64,000 nucleotides of DNA from Brachypodium distachyon (taxonomy: Eukaryota > Streptophyta > Magnoliopsida > Poales > Poaceae), in NCBI RefSeq assembly GCF_000005505.3, contig NC_016134.3, positions 17,962,624 through 18,026,623 on the forward strand. The letters run 5' to 3'. Within the stretch, counting starts at the first letter, position 1. Every line of letters begins with the position of its first letter. The notes beneath the pieces are model-generated. The model was not told the origin of the DNA and made no database searches. It saw nothing but the letters and a program-made list of their open reading frames with translations. Position numbers and translations under genes: made by a program. Below, one piece after another: positions 48,373 to 59,764 of the stretch.

Positions 48373-51300
48373 TCACCTTCTTTTCCTAGTTTTCTCAGAG
48401 GTGGTATCTTTAGATTGCACTGGGCCCAGCTTGGCATCGTCACCGACCTTCCCATTAGCAGGTTGATCTTTTAGCTCTTGAGGAATAACAAGAGCAGAAG
48501 AGTATTGCTTAATCCTCCAAGAAATGAGAATGCTGGACACAATTCCAAGTATTGGGAACAAGTAAGAGTAGATGTGAGACTTCTTAGATCCTGTTGTGGA
48601 GGCCACCGCTGCACCAGCAAGGCTTACAATGGAAACATTCTGTAGGATCATTGGCAAGCAACCAACAATTGTAGGAAGGAGAAAATCCCTGAAAAATCCA
48701 ACATCTGTCGCAGATAGAGCGTAGTTTATGATGTAGGAAGGCAGAGGAGAGAATCTAGCAAGTAGCACAAATTTCCAGCCATCTTTCTCAACTCCTTTAA
48801 CCACAACATGGAAGTACTTATTTCTCTGTAACCATTCCATTGCTGAAGTGAAGTAATTGAAAATTGCCCTGAGGAAATTCAGAAAAGAAACATTAGAAAA
48901 GAGGACCAGAACCGAATTGCAAGTGATGAATCACTAGTGTGTTTGTACATAAGCAATATAGATACTCCGCAAATGATTCCAATATGTGGGTACAGAAGCT
49001 GATCGGAAAAGAAGCGATTCAGGACATCTATCTGCCAGTGTTAGCAATTGGCATTGCCATAGAGGGCAATAAGTGCTAGATCCCTCACCAGTGTACACTA
49101 CTAAACTTTACTCAGGGTACAGCAAAGGCTAAATAGATTACTATGGTTTCTTCAGAGACCTTTACAAAGATGAAACAGAGCAGAAGGATGTCGAATAATA
49201 CAAGACTAAATTCATCGTAACATACTGCACAAATTAATCAGGATTATCTTAGTTACCAAAAGGCCACATACAAATCTGGAATTTACTGTTGAGCTTGATT
49301 GAATTTGTCGCCCAGGAATCAAAGTGGTGATGGTTAGCCACTATAACAACCAATGTATAACACATTAGGGGTTTTCAAAAGGCACGCCTAGGGGGCACCG
49401 CCTTCCCACCTAGCTGACCAAGGTAGCCACGTAACCTTGACTAGGCACTAGACAGGTGGCTCCTAGCACCTTTTAGAACACTGGTTTGTTGACTTAGGTA
49501 GCCCAGGTTTTGGCATTTGGTTTTGGCCTTGCCTGTTGTTTTGTTTTGTTTGCTTGACCTTATAAGCTTTGGCACCTTCTCGGCGTTCTTCTTTCTTCTT
49601 CTAATAACAGAAAGACATGCATTTTGGAGCGTGTTCGAGAAAAAAGAGTGCAAGGTTTATTATGACCTGCATTTTATACCTTTTTGTTCTGCATGTATCG
49701 GTGCACAATCAGTACCCTGATAAGTATATTTGTTCATGTAGCAACCCTAAATTTGAATACTTGGATTTCAGTGCATACTCATCCATGGAACAGCCTAACC
49801 CTTTTCTTTTGCTTGAAACAGGAAACTTAGTGCATTGTGCATAGACAAGGTACATATGGTCGAGGAGGAGCTTATATTGGACACCGTATCAATAGCCAAA
49901 AATGGCATCAACGCTGCTCCCGCATTGCATTATCAGCCATCTAAAAGTCTGAGCTCAAGTAACCATAATCTATAAAATAAATTGCTAGGTTTCAAGTTTC
50001 AACAGATTTTTAGCCTCCAAAAATCTAAATATGCAACAACTAAATTCAAATGTAATGTTGCCACTATCTCAAACATTTCCGGAAAAATTGGTCCATTGTC
50101 ATGTTTATGTCATATGCTACTAGAATCACCTGTTTGATTACCCGCATTAAGAAGCCTAAGGCACAAACTACATACTAGGATACAACTAAATCATTAGAAA
50201 GCACAATGGCCAGCATACAATTTAGTTACTAAAGAGTAAAGAGAAACTCTGCTCGACACCTTACTGAGACGCTTGCATGAGGAAATAAACCATTGGGTTA
50301 GGAAAACAATGGTGAAATAAACCAGCTATACAATGTTTTGATTACTAAAGCGAGTTCTAGGATTGTCTCGCTTCAAAGTTCATCTGTTCTAATAAACTTA
50401 AGTATAATAAAAATACAACCAAATGATGGTACAATGTTGTTCCCAAATTCAGTTTTGACATACATCCAGTTGTCCTATTTTGGGTTGACCAACCTACTTC
50501 CTCTACCACTACCACTATCACCACTCCATTATGGGTACCCGTTGCTTGTGTAAGATTGTGGAGTAGCTTTTCAGACCTCGGAAGCTACTAAATTCCAATA
50601 CATGCGCAGTTCCAAACAAGTACAAAATCACACAGAAAGAATGAGTTTCTTAGTAAATGAGGAATTTTATTTGCATCTACTGTAGAAACCTGCCAATCAT
50701 CTAATGAGGTTTCCAAGTAAATTTCAGTGATTTTAATTCTACACGAAGTAAACAATCCTATACCGTTCCAAGTTTCCAACCCCAAGGCTCAAGCAAGCCA
50801 GAAAAAAGGACAAATATAACACGGAAACCCCATTTGGCTCCTGAGATCCAGTGCACCCTATAGTTCAAACATCATGAAAATCATGTTTTGAAGTTTCAAA
50901 AAAATCTGAATTTTTTTTGTAGTGTTAGTATAGATGTATACTAACAACCGCACTTTTTCAATGAATCTTTACACGAAAATGTACAGATATGTAGTATACA
51001 TCTATACTAACACTACAAAAAAAATCAGATTTTTTTGAAACTTCAAAACATGATTTTCATGATGTTTAAACTATAGGGAGCACTGGATCCCTTTTTTTTT
51101 TGCGGGTAGGGAGCACTGGATCTCGGGAGCCAAAAATCCATATTCGTAACATAACAGCACTTTTTCTCTCAAAAACATCTCCAATCTACTTCACACCGTT
51201 GTTGTCCTGATCAACATGATCGGTGCCAGATACGCACCTCCGTAAAAATCACGCGCACAGAGTTAGTAGTCGTAGATCTGGACTCCCATAGACAGCCAAA

Positions 51301-51672
51301 AATAATTGATCCAACATGACTGCAAGGCAGAAGAGTAGGGAAAGGTTGAGGGGTCGACCTGCCAATCCAGAAGGAGAGTGAGGCGCCGAGGATCTTGGCG
51401 GAGAAGACGCAGGCGACGCCGGGGAGGAAGCCGAAGACGAGAGCGGCGGCGCCCTCGAAGAAGATGGCGTAGGGCGGGCACAGCGCGAGCGTGAGCGCGT
51501 GGACCGCGACGTAGGCTGGCGCCGCCCAGGGCCCCAGAGCGCCCTTCCCGCGCCGGAACGCCGCCAACGCCGGTTCCCCGTCCCACCCGTACTGCCGCCC
51601 AGCCGCCACCGCGAGCGCCACCGCCGCGAACGCCACTACCCCGCGCGCCCAACCCTTCGTCGTCCTCGCCAT
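48373..51672 (-). CDS. VTT/SNARE-associated (TVP38/TMEM64-type) membrane protein
   Basis: Two exons on the minus strand, 51672-51359 and 48868-48373 (314 + 496 = 810 nt, 269 aa plus stop), with GT/AG ends joining in frame as WIGR-AIFNYF. It starts MARTTKGWARGV, then a hydrophobic segment (VVAFAAVALAVAAG). The VTT core follows: ALGPWAAPAYVAVHALTLAL, PPYAIFFEGAAALVFGFLPG and, in exon 2, LLARFSPLPSYIINYALSAT and DFLLPTIVGCLPMI, the proline-rich re-entrant signature of the DedA/TVP38/VMP1 superfamily. A last membrane segment (SYLFPILGIVSSILISW) precedes a charged Lys/Arg tail. Relatives act in Golgi/ER membranes and lipid scrambling; the exact role of this one is unknown. The 2490-bp intron contains a MITE. 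Confidence 0.9.
50834..51133. mobile_element. TIR MITE in the VTT gene intron
   Basis: About 300 bp, bounded by TTGGCTCCTGAGATCCAGTG and its near complement. The inverted similarity runs over 100 bp inward (through TGTAGTGTTAGTATAGATG). No certain target duplication. It carries its own later 18-bp insertion at 51090-51107. Confidence 0.75.
51075..51122 (-). repeat. 18-bp T-run micro-insertion nested in a MITE
   Basis: AGGGAGCACTGGATC at 51075-51089 and 51108-51122 flank 18 bases (CC, ten T, GCGGGT). Read on the minus strand this is ACCCGC plus an A-tail with a perfect 15-bp target duplication. The left MITE arm shows a single copy of this site, confirming that the right arm was duplicated by insertion. 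Confidence 0.65.
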
Positions 51673-51918
51673 TGCCGCCGGCCGGCGGTGAGAGAGAGCG
51701 ACAAGCCGCTGCTTGCAGCTGCGTCGTTGTGTCGACGGCGACGGCGTGCGGCGATAGAATTGGGGAGTCTGCGAGAGGAGGAAAACTGAAGTGAGGCACG
51801 TTGGCGGCCGGTGACGTGGTTTGGGGGGCTGTGGACGGTCGGATCGGGATCGCGCGACTAGGATGGCGCGACAATGTCTTGTCAACAACATCCTCCGTTG
51901 GCAAAAACATCCTTCCCC

Positions 51919-51966
51919 GAGAAAGGCCATCGGTGGCTTTAAGAAAAAAAAGAGAAAGGCCATCGG
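51919..51966 (+). repeat. 18-bp A-tailed micro-insertion upstream of the VTT gene
   Basis: GAGAAAGGCCATCGG at 51919-51933 and 51952-51966 flank TGGCTTTAAG plus eight A. A perfect 15-bp direct repeat with an A-tail next to the downstream copy. Confidence 0.6.
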
Positions 51967-52021
51967 CAACACCTGCGAGAGGGAGATGTGCGGCTGCATT
52001 TCAACGGTACACGTTGGATAT

Positions 52022-52736
52022 TAGTTTTGAAAACCGGATCGGTAATTGTACCGTGGTTCAGGTTTTACCAGTCAAAACGTCAGTTTGCCAGTTCACTATC
52101 TAGTTTTTTAAGATATAAAATAATATGTATTTAATCATAATGTCCCAATAATAATTCACATAAAATCTCCGAGTCGACTAGGTCAGCCAATCCCATTCCC
52201 TAACTCTAAGTGGAAAGCCAGATGTCAGGTAGTTGCTCCCTTCTACGTTTTAAGCCCAAGGCCAATATGCATTCACGAGGCCACCATCCTAAGTAGCTCT
52301 AACCCTAGCCGCCAGTTGCTCCATCCTCCATCTCCTTCCTCTTCCTGAGCAGTAGATTCCGACTATCTCCTCCTTCTCTATTTCCCTCCCAATGTCACCT
52401 CTGGCTGGAGACATCTCCTCCTCCTTTCTCTCTTTTCGGCAGCAAGCGCCATTTCCTCCACTATCTTTCCCGTCGGCTAGCGCCATCTCCTCCTACTTTT
52501 CTCTTTTCCGGCGGTGCCCTCTTTTCCCCTCTCTCTCTACAAAGTCCTTGGTATTTTCAAACATAAATCAAACCGGGCGTCTGAACCAAACCGTCCGGAT
52601 CATCTTTTTTTGATGAAACCGTCCGGTTTTCCCGGTCTGGTGGCATGTCCGGTCCAATGCGCTTAACAGTCCATAGAAGCCGCCGGTTCCGGGTTTTTCC
52701 CGTTCAACCGACGGTCCGGTCCGGTTTTCAAAACTA
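52022..52736. mobile_element. TIR element with TAGTTTTGAAAACCGG ends
   Basis: Starts TAGTTTTGAAAACCGG and ends CCGGTTTTCAAAACTA. Inside are a pyrimidine-rich, leader-like stretch (52300-52540) and several GTCCGGTTTT motifs. A relative, in reverse orientation, ends at 61491. No transposase. The superfamily is unresolved because no clear target duplication was found. Confidence 0.65.
52588..52626. repeat. Possible micro-insertion, 17 bp
   Basis: AAACCGTCCGG at 52588-52598 and 52616-52626 flank 17 bases containing seven T. The motif is common in this element, so the repeat may be older than any insertion. Weak. Confidence 0.3.
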
Positions 52737-53576
52737 GTGTTAGATCATAAGTTTTCACCCTCAAGAGCAGCTTCGAGCAAGCTTTACGCATCTTTAACAA
52801 GGAAATGATATAATTTTCACAGCTGCCATGTACTCGAAGGGCACCACATCTTGGCATGACCAAGACACCCTATACATCTTATCAAACGTGACATCAACGA
52901 CGACTCGGTAGCGAGAAGCCAATATGCACTTTTGTGACATTTGCATGATCCAACTCAAGAAGCATAGAGGATCACCACTCTAGTCAATGAACCAGTATGG
53001 CCTTTCTAGTTCCTAACACCAAGGACATGCCTAATCAGGGATGAGACTGTCGTCGCATATCCAAAATGGGTGCATCCTGACATTAACAACAAATATGAAA
53101 AGCCATGCACACTCTAAAACAGCTGAACAAAGTGCTCCCACCTTGCAAGATCACTGGAGATCGCAACCCAAGCCCCATGTACGCCCGAAGGAGCAATTCT
53201 GAAGTTGCCTCTGTCAACCGTGTCGCTAGGCCGACGAGTAAATCCCCTAAGATATGAGAGTTGACGCCGCAACAAAAAAAAAGCCCAAAAAATACCTATT
53301 TAGGAGCGGACCTTAGTTGTTGCCGCTAGCAAGGGCCTCGGTTGTTGAGAAGTAGGACGGTGAGGTGATGCTTTCAGGTAGGATTTTGGGTCTCGGCGCC
53401 TCCCATGAAGATACACAATATGTAGTTTTGCAAATGAAAGTGATATAAAAACAACAATCAGATTTTAATTGGATTCAACATACTCTTTTCATTCAAGAAT
53501 ATTATTATGGAGTGTTTTTTTTACATACTAGGCAATGTGACAAAGAACCCAAAGAACGAGGATACTATATTAGTTA

Positions 53577-53658
53577 GGGACGATGCTCATCATTTTTTTT
53601 GAAAAAGGGGGTGAATCCCCGACCTATGCATCAATCGATGCATGGGACGATGCTCATC
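53577..53658 (-). mobile_element. 52-bp LINE tail with perfect 15-bp target duplication
   Basis: GGGACGATGCTCATC at 53577-53591 and 53644-53658 flank 52 bases. Read on the minus strand they are a GATGCATAGGTCGGGGATTC-like block, then CCCCCTTTTTC and an A-tail, the same 3' block as at 2527, 44625 and 58448. A 5'-truncated LINE copy of about 40 bp plus tail. Confidence 0.8.
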
Positions 53659-54143
53659 TAGCAGCGGTCTCTCACATCATGCGAGGTTAATGCTATCTTC
53701 TAGCGATGTCCTTTCACACCATGCAAGGATTATAATGATGTCTCCATGGTCAATGACTCGTGCGGAAATATGAGATTTGATTCACTAATCTCATAGCAAT
53801 GTAAAACTATTGTGGACTTTTTGGTACAAAGACGTTTAAATTATGAATATTGAGAGGTCTATAGCCTCGGTGGATACCGAATCGATCTACGCTATATAAT
53901 CCTGTGTTCAATGATAGACAAAGCACTATCTCTGATTCTCTAAACTATAGGAATAAAGAGTGCTGCCATCGATAGAACATTCAAATTGCCACAAGTGGAT
54001 GATTGTCTAAACTATAGGAAGCTTCACCCAAAAAACGGAGTGGTGCCACCCATACCATGAAGATTAGAACATTCAAATTTGCCACAAAAAATTCAATTGT
54101 TGAGCCGTAGATCAACAAAATACTTCCAAAGAATAAACCCCCC

Positions 54144-54213
54144 GAGTTCAAGGAGACAAAAGGCTTCCAAAGAAAAAAAAATTGATCGAGCTGAATTTTG
54201 TCTCCTTGAACTC
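54144..54213. repeat. Perfect 18-bp inverted repeat (hairpin)
   Basis: GAGTTCAAGGAGACAAAA at 54144-54161 is complementary to 54196-54213, with a 34-base loop rich in A. CTTCCAAAGAA occurs three times nearby (54123, 54164 and 54257). Position is about 260 bases before the amidase ATG. Confidence 0.7.
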
Positions 54214-54472
54214 AAGTTCCAACAATAAAAGCCTGTCACACCAAACCCCCGTGTGACTTCCAAAGAATAACCTCCCGTGTTTTCCGGGTGCCACACGATC
54301 GTAATCTCTGGCCGGACGCTGCTAAAAAAACACAAGAAAAGGTGCCTGTGACGACAGCGGAGACTTTGACTGAAATATGCCGCTTATGAACAGCACCATC
54401 TCTCCCAAAGCCTGCACCCGCTCCATTGAATCCCCTCCTCTCTCTCTCTCTCGTACACGCCAGTTGTCGGCC

Positions 54473-57400
54473 ATGGGGCTCCCACGCGGTCACCGCCCGC
54501 CACCATGGCGTGTCCACCTCCTCGCCGTCCTCTGTTTCGTTGCCCTGAAAACCGCCGCCGCAGCGCCAAGAACAGGAAGCACCGGAGGCGGCATCGGCAT
54601 CGCGAGCATCACCGACATGGTATGGACTCTCCGTCCGATTTTGTGTCTTCCTCACCTAGCTAATATCTTGGTTCAGTAACATAAGTAAGTAGTATGGCTG
54701 ATATAGATACTGATTTACCCAGTGACTCAGCGTCAGGGTGCGAGTGAGCCGTAGATCAACAAGGGTTCGTCCATAACCAATCGACAGGGTTTACTGATTA
54801 GTAGTGAGTTGCGTAGGAGCAGGTGATCGTATGTATGTATGTTGTGTTAATTGACGCGGACGTGGGGGAATTGATTGCGTGGCTTGGACAGTACTAACTC
54901 CGTTCCTAGATATCTCTGTTCATTCTCTGAACATGTCTGTCTAAATTAGCACCAACGAGGTAACGACCTTCAGACTTCAGTCTCGTGCAATGAGGCCCTT
55001 CAGGCTGGGATCTGTCAGGGACTGTCGATGTGGATGGAAATATTGGATGGGACCCTCGTACCTTTCCAATTGTTGAGCTTGCCCATTATTATATTGGTTG
55101 GGTTGGCGTGCTGAAATATCAGACTATAGGATTTCTTCTTTTGAGAATAAGCTGATTAGAGGTGTTAAAGGGGACACACTGCTAGAAATTGAATTCCTAC
55201 ATACCCACCTGCCCAAACAAATACTTCCTCCGATTCTAAATTCTTGTCGTTGTTTTAAGTCCCCTTTGAAACACAGGATAGGAAAAATGTAGGAATAGAA
55301 AAAATGTAGGAATCTGGTAGGATTCATGTGAAAAACAGAGGAATGAAAAACACAGGAAATTTTTTAACTATGCCGTTTGGAATGCAGGAATTGAAAAATC
55401 ACAGGGTTCTAACAATTAAGTCAAACCACTATCAAAGACAATGCAATCAACCGTTGGTCCCACCCGTCATGGAAGCAAACTCTAAATAAAACAGTCTTGC
55501 TTAATTATTGTGTAACGGTTTCTCTAATATATCTCCGTGTGTATCGACATATGCATGTGTCTTGTCCTCAGTCCCAACTTTCCCATCTCTACCGGTTCGT
55601 TTTTCACCACATGAAAGCTAGCTGCCATCAATCAAGTATCAACTGTGCTCTGCAAAATCCATCGCAACTAGCATGTTGCTCTCATGAAGGTGTTTAGACG
55701 AGGACAGGCAGCAGCTGCAGTGCCTCGGTCTTACGCGACGAGCAGAAAATGAGGCTCGACTGGATGTTTAGAATCCTGCAGTTTTCCTACAAAAGCAAAG
55801 GAAACAAGTTCCTATCCCTGTGGCCATTCCTGCATTCCAAACGACCGAAATGCTATCTTTCCTGTGTGAATAGTATTCCTCCCCTTTTCATGTACTTTTC
55901 CTTCAAACCAAACGGGCCTTAGTTCAAACAACGACAAGAATTTAGAATCGGAGAGAGTAGTTTATACAGATAAGCAGGGTGAAGTTTAACGGTACTTTAA
56001 ATACCACTCGGTGCTGCCTCCCCATCATTTTTTTTTCTTTTTATTTTTTTCCTGATTGTCACATGTGTAACCTAATCAGGCCTGTGCATTCCCTCTTACA
56101 AAGCTCTCTTATGGTTGGCTACCCTTGCCAATGACTGAAAAGGGACATACGGAGTACATTTTTTCAAAGGGAGGACATGCCCACACAGTCATCTTATTAA
56201 AGTTTTCTATTATCAAAATTACATAAGGGAGTCCCCTTGGACAAAGCAAAAAAGATCAAATGTTCCAACTCATGCACCTCCGATTCTGTTGATAAATTGT
56301 CAATTTGCCATCCATTTCGATTTTCGAGTAAATACATCCCGTGCTACCACTTCCAAGTGTCTGCACCCAGAAGCCAGTGTATCCAAATGCCACAAGATTT
56401 TGAAGGAATCGATTTTTTTTGTTCTATTCAGTTCAGCTTTATTGTTGTCAATTTTGGATTACCGGGCCTACCAATTATGTCTGTCCATTTTCATTTTTCA
56501 GGGCATGAAGGATGCTATTTCAGCAAAATATGTTTTGAGAAAAGATCCAGTTAACGACGTGATTGCCTTGAAGGAGTCCATGAAGTACTTCGATGCTGAT
56601 TTTTTTAACGATTCAAAAGTAATTTTTAAAATGTCTGCTTATGCTTTTCAAGTCCAAGTATCGTGTTAATATTGTTGTTCTATACTGCCTTGATTCTGCT
56701 AGCTACGTGAAATGGAAGACGGTGCTAAAGAAATGAATGTGCCAGCATTTAGAGAAAACCGAAAGTTGGTAGCTTTGGAGAATGGTGGTTTGCATAACCC
56801 TTCTGTTCTAGTCTTCAAATCATCATGGACTGCCAACAAGAAAGTCAAGGAGATTAAAAGTTTCAACTATCCTCATACCCCTGTGGTACATTGCCCTTGT
56901 AATGATGAAGATATTGCCTTTATGACGGTCAGTTTCCTTAATTGTTTCGGTGTAACATTTGTTATAGACTTCAAATAAACTCCTTCCGATTCAGTAATAT
57001 CCATGTCAGATAGCTGAGCTCGGGGAGCTTATTAGGACAAAGAAAACAACATCACATGAACTTACTGGCATATTTTTAAGGAGATTAAAAAGGTTAGGCT
57101 GTTCTTTTTTTTGTCTCCCTCATATTTTTGACTTGCATGGGTCTAAAACGTATGGTGTTTTAATCATATAACTGTTTGATATTTTCTATAGGTATAGTAC
57201 TGTTCTCAAATCCGTCGTTACGTTCACCGAAGATTTGGCATACAAACAGGCAAAAGAGGCGGATGACTTGCTTGAACAAGGAAAATACCTTGGTATGTGC
57301 CATATATGCTTGAAAGTCTAAGATGACTATTTGGTTTATTATAATTCATTTATTCCATGGAGAACATATTTGGGTGTATGTAGCTCCCTGTCAAGATTGA

Positions 57401-59336
57401 TGCTCATTGGCATCAGAAGGTGTTCTCAATTATTTGAATTTAGGATATTGTTCAGATTGATATGCTCATTGGCTTCAACATTATGCTAACAAACTAACAA
57501 ATAAATGTTGCACTGACGTTTTTTCATGCTAGGTCCGCTGCATGGCATTCCATATGGCCTGAAAGATATAATTGCAGTACCACAATATAATACAACTTGG
57601 GGCTCAAAGACATTCAAGGATCAAGTTATCGATATGGAAGCTTTTGCATACAAAAGGTTTGTTCATTCTCCATTATGTCCAGCATGATATTTAAGCGAGG
57701 TTATGGATTCAATGCTTAATCTCTCCTCCATGACTCCATGTGCACCATCATCCAAACAGATTGAAGTCCGCTGGAGCAGTCCTTGTAGCTAAGCTTGTGA
57801 CAGGTTCACTTGCCTATGATGACGTATGGTTTGGGGGGAGAACACGGAACCCCTGGAACATTGAGGAATTTTCTACTGGTTCATCAGCAGGACCAGCAGC
57901 TAGCACCTCTGCAGGTTAATTTGTAAAACATAATTTGCACCTCTACGCGGATGAAAATATATACTCAACGCGAGTTCATTTCACTGTCGTAGGAATGGTT
58001 CCCTTTGCAATTGGTTCAGAAACCGCAGGATCCATAACATATCCTGCCGCCAGATGTGGAGTAACTGCTTTGCGCCCAACATTTGGAACAGTTGCACGGA
58101 CCGGTGTCATGAGCATTTCTGAGAGTCTGGTATTTTCATGTCCTCGAAAAAGAGTAGTATTTTCATGCAAATTCATAGATTCACGTTACAGATTCGATCC
58201 AATCTTGTGATGATAACTATATTATCCTAATGGCAGGACAAACTTGGTCCTTTCTGCAGAAGTGCAGTAGACTGTGCTATTGTATTAGATATAATCCGTG
58301 GCACAGATGTTGGTGATCCCTCGTCTCGTGAAATTGCTTTAGAGGACCCATTTCATGTTGACATCACAAAACTTACTGTTGGATATCTTGACAGTGCCGA
58401 GATGGAGGTAACTGAGATCCTACATATGTTCATCAGTCTAGTTTATGCTTTTTTTTCTTTCGAAAAGGAGGATAACCCCCGATCAGTCAGTTTATGTACT
58501 TGCTCATTCCTGATCTGATCCTCAAATAAACTTTGTGTTCTTGTTTTAATATTACAGGTTGTCGATGTTCTTTCTGCCAAGGGTGTTAAGCTTGTGCCTT
58601 TCAAGTTGAACTACACTGTTGCATCAGTTCAGTCCATTCTAAATATCACAATGGATGTTGATATGCTTGCACATTTTGACAACTGGCAAAGGAAAGGACA
58701 TGACGATGAATATGAAGCTCAAGACCAATGGCCGGTGGAGCTTCGTCGCGCACGATTAGTCCCAGCGGTTGACTATATACAGGTTATTTACCAATCATAC
58801 TAAACTATACATGTGATGGTACTTGTTCACTGGATCTGGACTTATCATTGTCCTGGAGTTCCGATGAATAGGCACAGAGAACACGAGGCAAGCTTATCAG
58901 AGAAGTTCAGGAGAGTTTCACAGTGGACGCGTTCATCGGCAATGTGACTGACTGGGAGCTTGTTTGTTTGGGAAACCTCATCGGGATGCCCATCGTGGTG
59001 GTGCCAACAGGCTTCAAGAGCATCGAGCACCCACCAAAAGACGACACGCGAAGACGAACCACAGTAACAACAGGCATATATGCCCCTCCTGAACATGACC
59101 ACGTTGTAAGCAGTCTTATCCCAGGACATCTTTATTGATCTTGTCTAATGTGACTGCTAGAGTTCATACCAAGTACCTTGTAGACATGAGGAACAGTGAT
59201 GATTATGGCTTCTTCTGCTTGTGCATTTTGATCACAGGCTCTAGCGTTGGCTATGGCATACCAATCTGTCACCGATCACCACAAACAACGGCCACCAGTA
59301 GACGATCTAGGCCCAAATGACAACATACACGGGTAA
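54473..59336 (+). CDS. Amidase-signature family enzyme, 12 exons (copy 1)
   Basis: Hydrolyses amide bonds (substrate unknown). Exons: 54473-54619, 56502-56618, 56703-56927, 57010-57092, 57192-57292, 57533-57656, 57760-57914, 57993-58129, 58237-58407, 58558-58782, 58872-59105, 59238-59336. They total 1818 nt, 605 aa, with every junction GT/AG and in frame. An N-terminal hydrophobic stretch (VHLLAVLCFVALKTAAAAP) suggests a signal peptide. The Ser-Ser-Lys triad is visible: K235 in GLKDII, S307 in STGSSAGPAAS and nucleophile S331 in SETAGSIT. The C-terminal region has DWELVCLGNLIGMPIVVVPT. It lies in tandem with copy 2. Introns hold MITEs and a 34-bp LINE tail. A closer relative than 'amidase signature' cannot be named by eye. 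Confidence 0.93.
55224..55957. mobile_element. Stowaway MITE split by a nested MITE (amidase intron 1)
   Basis: Ends CTTCCTCCGATTCTAAATTC and GAATTTAGAATCGGAGAGAG are inverted and flanked by TA (55222-55223 and 55958-55959). The body is interrupted at 55257 by the nested element 55258-55918. Confidence 0.8.
55258..55918. mobile_element. Nested PIF/Harbinger- or hAT-like MITE
   Basis: Flanked by TTA on both sides (55255-55257 and 55919-55921). The ends AGTCCCCTTTGAAACACAGG and CCTTCAAACCAAACGGGCC are imperfect inverted repeats. TTA duplication favours PIF/Harbinger. Its interior has AATGTAGGAAT-type repeats and no coding sequence. Confidence 0.6.
56162..56385 (-). other. Copy-1-specific insertion in amidase intron 1
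   Basis: Intron 1 of copy 1 matches copy 2 on both sides (near CTCTTATGG and GCCACAAGATT), but this middle stretch is absent from copy 2. It begins with six T and CAAAGGGAGGACATGCCC, similar to a minus-strand LINE tail. No target duplication was found. Confidence 0.35.
58432..58496 (-). mobile_element. 34-bp LINE tail in amidase intron 9
   Basis: ATCAGTCTAGTTTATG (58432-58447) and ATCAGTCAGTTTATG (58482-58496) flank 34 bases. On the minus strand these read CGGGGGTTATCCTCCTTTTC, G and an A-rich tail. It is the same 3' block as the other LINE tails here. One indel separates the two duplication copies. Confidence 0.7.
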
Positions 59337-59760
59337 GTTCTCGCGGTTGGTGAGAGGATACCGAAGAAAGCTCCTAGTGATTAATCAATGAGATTGCTTG
59401 AGAAAATGGAGATTTTCCTATGGCAGCACTACAAGGAAAGGCCAAAATTCAATGGACTAAGTGCAAGCAATATTTCGTGCTGACATTCTCTTACTAGAAA
59501 CTGCTTTTTTTTGTGATGGACTAGAAATTGGATTGAAGATATATGAAACCCAACGCTGGTCCAACCTGAAGTAATGTGTTGTACGGTCATTCTTTCATTT
59601 TGATTAAATTTCTTGTGTTCGGTCGGTCATGAAGTAGCGGCTAGAAGAAGACTTTATGCTCCTTTGTTGGCGGGTGCTTTTCCAAGCAGTTGAAGTAAGG
59701 CCAGGCCGCCAGGGAGGCCGATTACTGGGTTTTTTTTCTTCCAAAAAGGCATTAGGTACT
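59337..59760. other. Amidase copy 1 3' flank
   Basis: Presumed 3' UTR and spacer. A weak candidate micro-insertion (59504-59519, eight T) lies between ACTAGAAACTG and ACTAGAAATTG. Confidence 0.4.
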
Positions 59761-59764
59761 GTTT

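Larger units (their letters stand above)
52737..54300. other. Intergenic DNA with short direct repeats
   Basis: No gene. Direct repeats include CTAAACTATAGGAA (about 53940 and 54006) and AGAACATTCAAATT (about 53977 and 54065). A hairpin-capable inverted repeat lies at 54144-54213. Confidence 0.45.

Noticed and set aside
51263..51910. Second minus-strand frame overlapping VTT exon 1
   Set aside because: Frame shadow; the VTT frame alone splices in phase to exon 2 and has the family motifs.
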